A stretch of DNA of 64,000 nt from Thelephora terrestris (taxonomy: Eukaryota; Basidiomycota; Agaricomycetes; Thelephorales; Thelephoraceae), in contig WIUZ02000002.1 of NCBI GenBank assembly GCA_015956445.1, positions 3,162,001 through 3,226,000 of the forward strand. The letters run 5' to 3'. Every line of letters begins with the position of its first letter. Position 1 is the stretch's first letter. Below the pieces are notes generated by a model. That model saw only the letters and a list, made by a program, of their open reading frames with translations. It did no database searches and was not told the DNA's origin. Made by a program: the position numbers and the translations under genes. Below are positions 9,237-19,438 of this stretch, one piece after another.

Positions 9237-12200
9237 CTAGTCCCTAGTCAATGATCCAATAGGCCATTTTCGAACATCGGTATGAATTGTCATGGGACGA
9301 TGATCTAAAAGGCCTATCCTCTTCCTGCCGCGTTTCTTCCTGGTGGTAACGGGTTTGCCTGCCATTGTGCCATCAGGTAGTCGTCGTGGTGCGCCTGGGA
9401 ACTGCTTATAGAATTCAGCAATTAGTTCCGGGGAATTCTCGAGGTTGTCTTCATCTTCCCAAGAATTTTCAGTGTCCGGCCAGCCTAACCACTTGACGAG
9501 GTATTTGAGGTTACCGTGTAAGAACTTGGCATCGAGGATTTTCTCTACTTCCCATTCGGGTTCGCCTTCGACGATATCCGGGGGTGGACGAGGGTGATTG
9601 GGGTTAAGAGGATCTTCGTGGTAGGGGAATATCTTGGAGACATTCCAGACGGAATGAACGTTCTTCCAGTAGAGGGGTAGCTTGAGTCGATAGGCATGTG
9701 TGCCAATTCTCTCGATGATCTCAAAAGGACCAGAGTATCGCTCGGATAGCTTTCGGGAAGGACGGTTCAAAGCTAAGTCTGAATTGTCCAAGAGGACCTT
9801 GTCTCCAACATTGAACTCGGGGGTCTTGTTCCGATGACGATCGTAGAACTTCTTCATATCTTCTGCTGCTTTAGTCAAAGACTCTTCCGTTTGTTTCTGC
9901 ACCTCGTGAAGGTGAGATACAAAGTCTTCGACTGACTCGATGGGGGATTGAACTCGAGGGAGGGAACCAATGTGAGGGTGATAACCGTAATTCGCATAGA
10001 AAGGCGTGGTTTTGAGACCAGAATGATAACGGTTGTTAAGAGCGAATTCGATAACAGGGATCCAGTCGACCCAATCGTCTTGATGATAGGATATGACTGT
10101 GCGAAGGGCCTGTTCGACTTCTTGGTTGGTTCGTTCCGATTGTCCATCGGTCTGTGGATGATAAGCAGTAGACAGAGCAAGTTCCACACCTAGTTGTTTG
10201 CAAATTTCCCTGAACGATCGTGAAGACATTTGGGGACCTCGATCAGTGATGATCTTCTTGGAGGTACCATGACGTTTCCAAACGTTCTCCAGGTATAACT
10301 TGGCAAAACCACTAGTATCAAGGGTATCAACGGTGGGGGCGACGTGTTTCATCTTGCCTCGTTTGTCGGTATAGGTAACGACCGAATTATATCCTTGGCA
10401 AGGAGGAAGACCGGTGATCAGATCAGTGGTGACGACTTCCCAAAACCCTGGTGTAACGTCAATAGGTTTGAGGAGTCCGTGGGGTTTCTGATTTCGGTTT
10501 TTCTGAGTTTGGCATATGTGGCAGTTCTGAACTCGTTCCTTGATTTCTGTCCGCATCAGTGGCCAATAGAAGTCCCTCTGTATGACTTCTAGACTGCCTT
10601 TGATTCCGGGATGAGCTGCAGGTCCTGAGGCGTGCAACTGCTGGAATACTTCCGAGCGTAGGAGGGATGGAACGTAGATCTTGCCACGATAAGTCCATAG
10701 TTCGCCTAGTAAAGCCCAACCGTTGGGTAGACCGTCAATTTCGGAAGACAGTTGACTTTCAGTCATCGTGTTGAATCCTTGGATAAGTGGATCCTGTGAT
10801 TGAGCGATGGCAATTTCTTTTCCAAAGTTTCGCTCATTGAGGGTTTCAGTGATGACCGAATTGATCTTCTGTGCTTCGAAGTGGTCTTTGAAGAGGGAAG
10901 GAGGTAGGAGGATTTGTTCTTCGTCGGGCACATCCTTTGGGACGTGGTCTGCGCGACGAGAGAGATGGTCAGGGACAGATGATTGTCTGCCTGGTCGATA
11001 ACGAAATTCGAAATAATAGTTGGCCAAGATCTGTGACCAACGTGCCTGTCGCTTGGACAGTTTTCGTTTCGTTTTGAAGTACTGAAGGTTGTTGTGATCG
11101 TTAAGGATGGTGATGGGGAACTTGGTTCCCATAAGGAAGTGATGGAAAGCTTCCAGTGCGCGGATAATAGATAGGAGTTCTCGGTCGTGAGTGTCGTAAC
11201 GCGTCTCCGGATCTGTGAAACCTTGAGAAAGACAGCCAATTGGTCGCCATTTTCCTTCGTCATCTTGCTGTGACAAAACAGCACCCCAGGCATAACCTGA
11301 AGCGTCCGTTTCGAGAATGAACTGTTTCTCGTTGTCTGGATGAAGGAGAAAGGCTTCCTGAAGGAGGAGGTCCTTCAACTTTTGGTAGGCGTCTTGTTGA
11401 GGAGTTTCCCATTTCCAGGGAGCGTCTTTTCGTAAAAGGTCGTTGAGAGGTCGTGCAATGATGGAGAAGCCAGGGATGAAACGGCGGTAGTAGCTCATGA
11501 TGCCTAAGTAGGCTCGTAGCTCGGAAACGGTAGTGGGTATCGGCCAATCTGTAATTCCTGCGAGTTTGACAGGGTCTGGACGGATTCCTTTGCCCGAGAT
11601 ATAATGTCCTAAATAAGGAATCTCTTTCTGCATGATAACACACTTTTCCGGTTTAAGGGATAGTTTGTGTTCTCGACAGAGTTGGAAGATTTCTTTAAGA
11701 ACAGAGAGATGAAATTCTTCAGGGCTGAGGAGTTTCCGTGGATCGTAGGAGGTTCCGATGCCTATGTCGTCGATGAAGGTTCCCGTATCGCCTCGTCGTA
11801 TCTGAACGATGAAGATAGAGTCCATCATGGTCTGGAAAGTGGCAGGAGCATTGCACTGTCCAAACGTCATGACGAGGGATTCGAAGAGTCCTCGGTTGGT
11901 GGTGAACGCAGTTTTCCATTCGTCGCCTTCGCGCATTCGGACATTGTAGTATCCAGAGCGAATGTCGAGGGCAGAGAAGTACAGACAGCCTTTCCATTTC
12001 TGGATAAGCTCGTCAATACGAGGAAGGGGGTAGGCGTTCTTCTTGGTGATGTCATTGAGTCTTCGGTAATCGATAACCATACGTTTCTTGCCATCCTTCT
12101 TATTGATAAAGAAGACGGGGGATGCCAAGGGAGACTCTGAACGACGGATTCGACCATTTGCGAGGTTTTCTTCGATGAAGATATCGAGTTCCTTTTGTTC

Positions 12201-13055
12201 ATCGTAGGAAAGGGGATAGGTGTGTGGTTTCCAAAGCTGTGATTCCCAATCGGGTACTAGCTCGATTTTGTGATCCCATTTTCGATGTGGGGGTAACTCT
12301 TGATAGGTCATTTCTTCGAATACGTCAGCATACGCCTTGAGTGGTCCTTTTCGAATGTCTTCGATGGTCAGGACTTTCTTGTTCTTCAAGTCGTCTATAG
12401 CCCAACGCATAGCGGCGTTTTCTTTGGCATTGATGGAGTGAGTGATGCGATTGATGTCGAATTGAGAAGAGTACTCCGTGATAACCGAAGCGAAATCAAG
12501 TGCAGAGGGTAGAACGTCGGATAGAGATTGATGAGCGATGCATGAGGAGGGACATCTGGTGAATGAGACCTGTCCAGTTCGCCAATCGATTTCCGGATTG
12601 TGGGTTCGTAACCAGGTCATACCAACGATCATAGTCTTGGTGCCTATGTCCGTAACAAGGAACCATTCGGTAGAAATGTGTCCTTTGAAGCTAAGGGTAA
12701 GCTTCGTTTGATGGGTAATGGTAGTGGCGTTGAACGTGTCGTCTGCGTTGATGGCATAGATAGGGGTAGTGAGCTTTCGAGTAGAGAGAGCATGATCTTG
12801 AACAAATGAGCGTGAGATGTAGGTGGCGGTTGCGCCAGAATCAAGGAGGGCTTCGATGTCGTAAATTTCGTCAGATGAAACTGCAATCTGCAGTTTGATC
12901 ATGGGGAATAATCGTGAAAGTCGTGACGATGTTCTGTTGACAACTTTTTGGTTTTCGAGAGCGGCGAGGGGATGCAATGAGAGTGGGAAAGCAGATTCAA
13001 TTCGCTGCTTAAGGGATGCTAAAAGTACATGGGATTCAGGAAAAGAGGGGATCAT
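9237..13055 (-). CDS. pol: Chromovirus Pol polyprotein (protease, RT, RNase H, integrase, chromodomain)
   Basis: One open frame of 1272 residues encoding the replication and integration enzymes of the element. Domains in order: aspartic protease with LLDSGATATYI (about 70-80); reverse transcriptase with FIDDIGIG at about 427; RNase H with ILETDASGYAWGAVL; integrase zinc-binding region (HPGIKGSLE ... CHICQ, about 815-860); integrase core with TTDLITGLP, DRGPQMSS and HPQTDGQSERTNQE; chromodomain near the C-terminus (WEVEKILDAKFLHG ... LVKWLGW, about 1165-1225). The chromodomain is known in this group to guide integration to heterochromatin. The domain order and full length suggest a whole, recently active element. 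Confidence 0.95.
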   Translation of the reverse strand: MIPSFPESHVLLASLKQRIESAFPLSLHPLAALENQKVVNRTSSRLSRLFPMIKLQIAVSSDEIYDIEALLDSGATATYISRSFVQDHALSTRKLTTPIYAINADDTFNATTITHQTKLTLSFKGHISTEWFLVTDIGTKTMIVGMTWLRTHNPEIDWRTGQVSFTRCPSSCIAHQSLSDVLPSALDFASVITEYSSQFDINRITHSINAKENAAMRWAIDDLKNKKVLTIEDIRKGPLKAYADVFEEMTYQELPPHRKWDHKIELVPDWESQLWKPHTYPLSYDEQKELDIFIEENLANGRIRRSESPLASPVFFINKKDGKKRMVIDYRRLNDITKKNAYPLPRIDELIQKWKGCLYFSALDIRSGYYNVRMREGDEWKTAFTTNRGLFESLVMTFGQCNAPATFQTMMDSIFIVQIRRGDTGTFIDDIGIGTSYDPRKLLSPEEFHLSVLKEIFQLCREHKLSLKPEKCVIMQKEIPYLGHYISGKGIRPDPVKLAGITDWPIPTTVSELRAYLGIMSYYRRFIPGFSIIARPLNDLLRKDAPWKWETPQQDAYQKLKDLLLQEAFLLHPDNEKQFILETDASGYAWGAVLSQQDDEGKWRPIGCLSQGFTDPETRYDTHDRELLSIIRALEAFHHFLMGTKFPITILNDHNNLQYFKTKRKLSKRQARWSQILANYYFEFRYRPGRQSSVPDHLSRRADHVPKDVPDEEQILLPPSLFKDHFEAQKINSVITETLNERNFGKEIAIAQSQDPLIQGFNTMTESQLSSEIDGLPNGWALLGELWTYRGKIYVPSLLRSEVFQQLHASGPAAHPGIKGSLEVIQRDFYWPLMRTEIKERVQNCHICQTQKNRNQKPHGLLKPIDVTPGFWEVVTTDLITGLPPCQGYNSVVTYTDKRGKMKHVAPTVDTLDTSGFAKLYLENVWKRHGTSKKIITDRGPQMSSRSFREICKQLGVELALSTAYHPQTDGQSERTNQEVEQALRTVISYHQDDWVDWIPVIEFALNNRYHSGLKTTPFYANYGYHPHIGSLPRVQSPIESVEDFVSHLHEVQKQTEESLTKAAEDMKKFYDRHRNKTPEFNVGDKVLLDNSDLALNRPSRKLSERYSGPFEIIERIGTHAYRLKLPLYWKNVHSVWNVSKIFPYHEDPLNPNHPRPPPDIVEGEPEWEVEKILDAKFLHGNLKYLVKWLGWPDTENSWEDEDNLENSPELIAEFYKQFPGAPRRLPDGTMAGKPVTTRKKRGRKRIGLLDHRPMTIHTDVRKWPIGSLTRD

Positions 13056-13120
13056 AGGGGTATCGTCCGCAATCTGAGAAAATTCAAGACTCGCCGGTGT
13101 TGTCTGTCCGGTTTGTCCAT

Positions 13121-14575
13121 CTAAAAAGACTCCTGGTCTTCTTGTCCCATATCTGGTCCATAATTTGGGGCTCCTGGGATCGAGCCAAACGGTTCTTCTT
13201 CTAAGTCAATAAGATTTTCTTCTTCTTCTGCTTCTTCTTCGTTGTCAAACACTCCTGCTTCTTCGAATGCTGCCAAGGGATCTTCCAATTCGTATTCGTC
13301 GTTCGCTTCCTGTCCAAAACCTTGAATACCATAGATGTATTCTAGAGCGTGCTCTAGTTGTTGAACATGGGTGGAGTCCAACTGTCGAATGTTGGCCGTG
13401 CAATTCCTAGCGTAATGGCCAGGTTGGTTACAGGCGTAACAAATGACCTTTCGAGGAGGGGGTTTGGATCCAAAGGGTTTGGAGGGATTTGGTTTCTTCG
13501 ATGAAGATGACGGTTTGAGATTTCCACCAGTAGGATAAGGAGCTAGACGAGGGTGTGCGGCTCTGACAGGAGGTTTGGACTGTGGTCGACGTAGAATGAC
13601 TCGGGGTTGTTGGCGCATGGCGTCGACTTGCATAGGTCCATAACCTTTGACAGTGGAAGGTTGGTAGTTTTGGTGTTGAGTGTTCTTTCCAAAACTATTT
13701 CCGTATTCGTGCCTGTCATATTCCCTAGTCGAGTCTAGCTGTTCTTGCATTTGAATCAACGCGTCCCTCCACTCATCGTAAGTAGTAGGAGGTCTTTCGC
13801 GCATAAGGAGTTGTGTGCGAAAGGTTGGAAACGTGTTTTGCTTCAAATGGAAGAAGGCCTGTGGTTTGGTGATATCAACCGCTTGTCGTCTGAAATCTTC
13901 GAATGCGTCGTAGAAAGCTCGGCACTTTTGACCCTTGTTTTGCTTATAGGCCATCATCCTTCGATGGAAGTATTGGGGAGCGTTTTGTATCCCGTATAGC
14001 TTCAGGAATTGTGCAGTGAAGGCATCCCAATTATCGAAGTAATGAGGTTTGACGTTTCCAGCGGTACTGGTGGCCAAAGCGTTGCGAACATTCTGCGCCC
14101 ATTGCTTGGTTTTATTGCACTTGCTGAGAAGGTTAAGGGTGACAAGAATTCGATTCTTCGTGTACCTCATAGCTTTAGGCTTCGTTTTGAAGTAAGCGGC
14201 AAGTCGGTCCAAGAAGGGTTGTGCGTCCGTTTCAGCTCCAGAGAATTCTTCAGGCATGGGAAAGTCTTTAATGTCTTCAACTCCAGGTTCCAACGGAAAC
14301 GACTCATAGTTGACGTTAGCTGTTGGGGTGGATAGGATAGGATTGGTGACTGTCTGAATCCGTTGAGGAGGAGTGATAGCAGTAAGGAGGGCATTGAAGT
14401 TAGCTTGGGTAGCTAATGGTGCGGCCTGTGCAGCTGTAAGCTGTTGGTTCAACGCTTGGTTTTGTGCTTGAAGTTGTGTTTGTAAGGCTGCCGATTGTAC
14501 CAAGTAGCGTTGCAGATCAGTTGCATCTGCTACGTTGTAGGTGTCATTGCCCAGGGTAACGTTGTTGACTGCCAT
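13121..14575 (-). CDS. gag: Chromovirus Gag with CCHC zinc knuckle
   Basis: A 484-residue frame upstream of pol. It has a Gln-rich N-terminus, a capsid-like helical region (RILVTLNLLSKCNKTKQWAQ ... DNWDAFTAQFLKLYG) and a basic linker. A nucleocapsid zinc knuckle, CYACNQPGHYARNC, and an acidic tail follow. The reading frame stays open for several hundred bases upstream as a Pro/Ser-rich stretch without an obvious ATG (up to about 15130), so the true N-terminus may be longer. How Pol is expressed relative to Gag cannot be told from sequence alone. Confidence 0.9.
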   Translation of the reverse strand: MAVNNVTLGNDTYNVADATDLQRYLVQSAALQTQLQAQNQALNQQLTAAQAAPLATQANFNALLTAITPPQRIQTVTNPILSTPTANVNYESFPLEPGVEDIKDFPMPEEFSGAETDAQPFLDRLAAYFKTKPKAMRYTKNRILVTLNLLSKCNKTKQWAQNVRNALATSTAGNVKPHYFDNWDAFTAQFLKLYGIQNAPQYFHRRMMAYKQNKGQKCRAFYDAFEDFRRQAVDITKPQAFFHLKQNTFPTFRTQLLMRERPPTTYDEWRDALIQMQEQLDSTREYDRHEYGNSFGKNTQHQNYQPSTVKGYGPMQVDAMRQQPRVILRRPQSKPPVRAAHPRLAPYPTGGNLKPSSSSKKPNPSKPFGSKPPPRKVICYACNQPGHYARNCTANIRQLDSTHVQQLEHALEYIYGIQGFGQEANDEYELEDPLAAFEEAGVFDNEEEAEEEENLIDLEEEPFGSIPGAPNYGPDMGQEDQESF

Positions 14576-15219
14576 GACTAGTGGAGGTGTCTGAAGAGGT
14601 GGTAAAGGTAGAGGGCTTGGCGCTGTCGGTGTAGGAGGTCGTGAAGCAATTGGAGATTCTGGAGAACGAGGAAGATTTGGAGAAGTAGGAGGAAATACCG
14701 GGGAGGAATGGTGAGACGAACGAGGAGATTGTTGAGAGACTGGGGTGACTCTTCGAAGAGCGTCTTCGTAGACTGAGTGATCTGAAGAGGCCGGGGTAAC
14801 TGGCCTAGGCTCTAGTGGTTCGTCGTCGTCAAGGAAACCTCCAGGTAGATCTGAAAGTTGAGAAGAAGAGGGGAGAAGAGCGAGTTGGCGTGGGACTGGG
14901 GTGTTAAGAGGGGACTGAGAAGTAGGAGTTGATTGAAAGGAGGGGATACGAGGGGTGAAACGAGATAAAAGAGTTGAGCTGTTCGAAGCGAGAGTAGCAC
15001 GGTACGCTCGAGCTTCAGCTGGAGATGAGAGACGTTGTAAAGAGGGTTGAGAGGGTGAAGGCTGTGTACGACGCCTTTGAGGGGTGTCTTCTGTAGACGA
15101 ATCTGATTCCTCTCCTGAGACAGGGGGCCGAAATATGCTTCTGTTAGACGAAATGGTTGTCCGTCTTTAAGTAACAGTGATAGTTTCGCGATGTGGTGGG
15201 TGAACAAGGTACCGGCTGG
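14576..15219 (-). other. Chromovirus leader between 5' LTR and gag
   Basis: In the gag frame this region is an open Pro/Ser/Thr-rich stretch (for example SSHHSSPVFPPTSPNLPRSP). It may be an N-terminal extension of Gag or untranslated leader. No other gene is supported. Confidence 0.5.
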
Positions 15220-15231
15220 TAGTTTTGTTAC
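15220..15231 (-). other. Candidate self-primer binding site
   Basis: On the minus strand GTAACAAAACTA starts three bases inside the 5' LTR border. The complementary 12-mer TAGTTTTGTTAC lies in the LTR (plus 15641-15652). It sits about 35 bases downstream of a TATAAGTAG box, where the transcript is expected to start. Annealing of the RNA 5' end to the primer site is the known self-priming mode of Tf1/sushi elements. The complementarity is seen; the mechanism is inferred. Confidence 0.55.
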
Positions 15232-15233
15232 TC

Positions 15234-18200
15234 TGTCAGGGCCACTCTACCCTAACCACTACCAGTGCACTGAGCCGACTCCGCAGAGTACTCACTAGTC
15301 CAACTAGTTTGTGAGAGAACGATCACGTCTCTATTCTTCCGGTAGGTTGTCCGAGGTCACTACAAGTCAGGTCGAAATCCTAAAGAGAAACCCAACCTAA
15401 ACCGTACTTCGTTCGGTTTAACAAGCAAGGGTTTATCCCTACAACAGGATTGATGACTCCACCAGTTGATCGACTGGACGCTTGAGGTGTTCTAATATGA
15501 CTGCTGGGAGTCTATAGTTACGAGGCGCAGTTGACGCGCAGAGCGGGAGGGAGAGCAGATGGGGGTGTCTTGGATCAAACAAAAAACTCTGACTTGTCCT
15601 TAACTGCAACTGGGCTGAGAAGGGCAGAGGATTTCCTGAGGTAACAAAACTAAGGTACTACGATACAGCCACAGTTGCTACTTATACTTAAAGGAGTGGC
15701 CATGACGTCAATACCCTAATATACCCTTATCAAGCCAGAACAAAGGGAGATAAGGAGTGTGAGAACGCTAAGTAAGGGAAGCGAACAAAGGTGACGCGTG
15801 AGAGAATAAAGGACAAAGGGCCTTACTAGCGTGTGAAGGATTGCATAAAAGATAACGAATGTCCGCATGAAACATAGGGGTAGAGATAACACTAGTCCTA
15901 AAAGAAAGAGGGGCATGGGTCATGAAAGTTCGTACCTGAATCTAGACCACACCCAAGGGTCAGGTGAGCACCGTCTCTGAGCTTCTGTGATTGGCTAGAG
16001 ATCAAAGGCACTCTACACATCCCTTGTTGTCGGTAGGTGGTATGATACCAACGGACAGGCAGTAACCTGGGAGTTGCAGCCGTAATCGCTTGATCAGACC
16101 CAGTCTTGATTAGGCATAGCACCTGGGAATATCGTTCTTCCTAAGTGGCACCAGGGATTATATTCTTCGGCCGCCGTTCTCGGCTCGGGCCTACTCTGCT
16201 TCCAAAGCACAACTAGATCAGATAGGGTTACTATCCGATTAGAAGCACAGTGTCCAAATGTTGATACCCCGTGCCCACGTGTGTGTTCCAGGGTCTAGGG
16301 TTGTTCGTAATCGTAAAGTCATGAGGGGTCGTAAAGAGGGGTTCGTGATGTCATAAAGGGGTCATCAGGGTCTTGAGACCTATTTTTAGTGCGCGCGCGT
16401 TCTAGGCGTTCCGGAACGAAGTTCTTCCAAGGCCGTCCCGCGGGCCGAGGTGTCAGCTTGATGTAGTAAGCCGACGATGATGGTACAGGGGCGGAAGTTG
16501 ATGTGACCCGGACCAATGAGGTTCGTCGAGGTAGGTCACGTGAAGGATCACCGATCTAGGCTATAAGAAGGACGTCTTCTTGGAGCCATCCTTGATCAGC
16601 AACACCAGCAACTTCCCCATCCTCTTACCAAAACATGTCCTTCCCCAACAACCATACCTACAAAGTCGCCAATGGTATCTCTACCATCTCTCGCATCGAC
16701 CGTCGTGCCGCCGCTCGCAAGACCTATGCCTGTGCGGCTGGGACTCCCTATACCACGGATGATCAGGTATGGGGGAGAGCTAGAGCTTCGTGTGTTTGCA
16801 CTAACGCCTTCCTCTAGGTAGAGGTTACGTTCTTTAGGGCGTTGATGTCCTGCTAACGGCTTCTAGATCTTGGAGGTTGTCACAGAAGTGGACCCCGAAC
16901 GTCTCAGGGAGACGATGCCTCATTTGACGGGGTTGACCTGGGACGACGAGCTCTGGGTCCGTACGATCATTGCCGAGAAGGTGGCCTTCCGGATGAGGGG
17001 TAGGTTCGGGGAGCTGGAGCATCCGATCAAGAAGGAGCTCTGGTATACCCTGCAAAGGGGAATCTACGATCAAGACCTATTGGAGCACGGAGCAACCGTT
17101 CCTCGGGCCGTCCGCCATGCCACCGCCGCCACCTCGTTACTGTGGTCGCTCGTTCGGGAGGGGGAGAGCAAAGTAGGTTCTCCGTTTGGATATTCGAGTA
17201 TGACTCTCGACTAACCAAACTGCCTAGGTTGAACGATTGGAGCGTGAAGTGAAGGAAGCGAAGGCAGACGTCCTTCGTCTGTCAGCAGAGGGTCTTCAGA
17301 TGAAAGAGACCTTGGCGGCCTTCCAGCAGGGGACGAACGAGGCGTTGGAGGCAATGGTCGCCAACCATCAAGAGTTGATCGCTGGGTTGAAGGTTCGGGA
17401 CAACAACATCAAGGGGGCGTTGGCCAGGAGGGATGAAAAGGTAATGCCGCTTTCATCATTGCTTAAGATGATGGAAGCTGACATTTCCTAGACCGAAGAA
17501 CTCGAGAACGTGGTGGCCGTGTTGACAGCGCAGGTCGAGTCCTTGCAGGACAAGACCTGTAACTGCAAGGAGGGTCCCAAATTGGTTGGTCAGGGGACCG
17601 CCGATGTTCCGTTCGAGTTGGAGTACGCCGACGAGGTGGTACTCCCTTCTCCTAACCCGTCGTCCTATGCGACGCCTCCGATCGAGAACTCGGTTCCCGT
17701 TCCGACTCCAGGTCCGGCTTCCACCTTGGCCGCTTCCGACAAGGAGAACTGTGGGCGCTGCGTCTTGCAGCCGATCCATCAGTTGGTGAAGATCGAGGAT
17801 GAGGTCATGGAGGTTGACCGAGCCGAAGATGCTCCGAGGGTCGCCGAGGTACGTCCGGTGACTAAGGGGCAACGTTGCAAGCGCTCTCGACGCCGTCCTG
17901 CTCATCGCATGGCTCCATCGGCTAATCCTTACCCTCGACCAGTTGAGTCGGATGGTGACCAATCTGATCGAGGTGGGGGACGAGAGTTCCGCTATCGGGT
18001 CCACCGTCCCTACCGACAGGTCGAGTCGGAGATCCAGCTTCGCCACCAGCTACGACTCGCAAGACAGGATCCCACCCAGGGGTCCGACGAGGGAGACGGA
18101 GGGTCGCTTGCCGACTACGTCGATAGTGCTGTCGAGCAGTCACCCGGTGATGGCGATGTGGGACCAGGTGTTCCAGAGTTCAGTGACATCTGGGAGGCTG

Positions 18201-18557
18201 ATCGGTCCGCTCGAAGGAGTCTCTTCCTATCGGCTTGAACTAGTCGTTCAGCTGAGTGCCGAAGATGGTGACGCCATGTTCGGGGAGGTTCTTGCGAGGA
18301 GGGGCCAGCACTACGATCTCCGGGATGGACGGTTGGTGACCTTCAGGCCTGCCGTAGATAGAGTCGACTTTTAAGGACGTAGGATAGCACTTGTATAGCT
18401 CGTTGTGGATTCGCTGGGAATAGTACGCGCGTGTGTGTGTTTCGAATGATTGGCATGAAGGATAAGGAGTGTGAAGCATTCAAAACATAAGAAGTGGTAA
18501 GAAAAGTTCGAAGAAAGAGCGTGTTATAAAAAGTTTAAAAATACCATGTTCCTGACA
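15234..18557 (-). repeat. Chromovirus 5' LTR (right copy), 3324 bp
   Basis: Same length and ends as 5893-9216. It supplies the element's own promoter on the minus strand: TATA-like CTTATACTTA (plus) at 15681-15690 and an initiator-like region at about 15641-15652. It also contains the second copy of the antisense LTR gene. Confidence 0.93.
16635..18238 (+). CDS. LTR-borne antisense coiled-coil protein, four exons (right LTR copy)
   Basis: Exons 16635-16766, 16867-17172, 17228-17440 and 17492-18238. The predicted 465-residue protein is identical to that of the left LTR as far as I can see. The two copies stay alike because LTRs are copied from one template at each transposition. In this copy the gene lies within the 5' LTR, so its transcript would run away from gag toward the outer flank of the element. 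Confidence 0.6.
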
Positions 18558-18562
18558 GATGG

Positions 18563-18666
18563 GTCACGGCGGGCATGGGAGAAGCGGTCGATATTGTAGT
18601 TGCTCTCCTGAACAGGAGAGTAGGAGGAAGAGCGACGGGTGGGATTGCGAGTAGAAGCACGAGGCA
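18563..18666 (-). pseudogene. 5' piece of the inner family-L coiled-coil gene
   Basis: Contains the start codon (18664-18666) and the first codons of exon 1 of the interrupted family-L gene. The piece stops at the chromovirus target duplication GATGG. The matching promoter with a TATA box lies just to the right, near 18724-18732 on the minus strand. Confidence 0.65.
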
Positions 18667-19438
18667 TGTTGTGAGTGTAACAAAGGGAGGTTTGTTGGAA
18701 GACCAGTCATCCAACCCCCTTTGGTTATATACCAAATGCCACGCCCCTTCCACGACTCAGGAGTTGAGTCATCATTTCTATTGTTTACTGCGCATGACCC
18801 ACATGACATCATATGCCCCTATTTCTTAGTCATATGCTCCCCTTTTGCCATTGGCTGTTAGTCAGTCATACCCACATTCCTTCCGAACATTCCCAGACTA
18901 CGTCATGCTTTGTAACTGCTTTGTAATGCTCTCAAATTGCTATTGGCCGCCACACTTTCGTTTATCAGCTGATAATTTGTAGCATTAGTCACCACGTAAC
19001 GCACAGACCATGCAGTGCTGCGCACGGACCATGTTTGTCTGTGTTTGTATCTTTAGGGTAGTTACATGTCACTGTCACGTCACAAATCTAAGTAGTATAT
19101 ATACTCAGAGTAGTTTAGCTTGTACTCCTTAGATTTGTTATCATCAGACTCTCCGTGACCTCTATTGCTGTGTGCTTAGAGCAAGAGTGCCTGAAGACCC
19201 TTGTCTCCTTCTTTCTCCTCTTCTCCAATCTAGTCTGTGAAGAGACTTCCGATATCCCTGGGTTTGCAACAGGGTTATAACTGTGTGTTTGATCCTTGTG
19301 TGCGATAGGTTTAGATAGCAAGAGTGCTATTGAACTGTAGAGGTCGCGTCGGCCTGACAGGCACCAACTGACTTAGTGGTGATGAGGCGTTAAATAAAGG
19401 AAATGAAAGGGGGTAAACGGCGAAATCATCACACTACC

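Larger units (their letters stand above)
5893..18557 (-). mobile_element. Chromovirus (Ty3/Gypsy, Tf1/sushi-like), looks whole and very young
   Basis: A 12,665-bp element with TGTCAG...CTGACA termini and the target duplication GATGG at 5888-5892 and 18558-18562. In its own (minus) orientation the order is 5' LTR (15234-18557), primer site, gag, pol, polypurine tract, 3' LTR (5893-9216). Both LTRs are 3324 bp and seem almost identical by eye; I noticed a single difference. That implies a very recent insertion. The pol chromodomain places it among chromoviruses. A 12-base self-complementarity between the region beside the 5' LTR and the predicted RNA start fits the Tf1/sushi self-priming group. 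Each LTR carries a four-exon gene on the plus strand, antisense to gag-pol. I see no obvious break in the main frames. Confidence 0.93.
4268..19359 (+). mobile_element. Inner family-L solo LTR, inverted relative to the outer one, split by a chromovirus
   Basis: It begins TGTGATG at 4268 and ends CCTGACA at 19359. It is flanked by the five-base duplication GGCAC (4263-4267 and 19360-19364), which sits inside the outer LTR. Its own sequence is 4268-5892 plus 18563-19359, about 2.42 kb, the same length as the outer copy. It is the same family in the opposite direction and differs at scattered positions (roughly 6% at protein level in the last exon). The insertion of a family-L LTR into another one explains both the long inverted repeat and the short 69-72 base inverted piece at 19365-19433. 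Its coiled-coil gene is split by the chromovirus insertion. Confidence 0.85.
1914..19433 (-). mobile_element. Outer family-L solo LTR (LTR-retrotransposon kin), interrupted by nested insertions
   Basis: The element begins TGTCAGG at 1914 and ends ATCATCACA at 19433, that is TG...CA. It is flanked by the 5-base direct duplication CTACC at 1909-1913 and 19434-19438. Its own sequence is 1914-4267 plus 19365-19433 (about 2.42 kb); everything between is a later insertion. No internal gag-pol is present, so a solo LTR left by LTR-LTR recombination is the simplest reading. It carries an apparently whole four-exon gene (2608-3872, +). A TATATATAC at about 2171-2178, read on the minus strand, is a candidate sense promoter. 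The minus orientation is inferred by analogy with the chromovirus below, whose LTR gene is antisense to gag-pol. It is older than both nested insertions. Confidence 0.85.

Noticed and set aside
10763-11293. Long frames overlapping pol in other phases (also 11667-12140 and 14009-14335)
   Set aside because: Pol and Gag motifs are continuous in their own frames; the others have no motifs.
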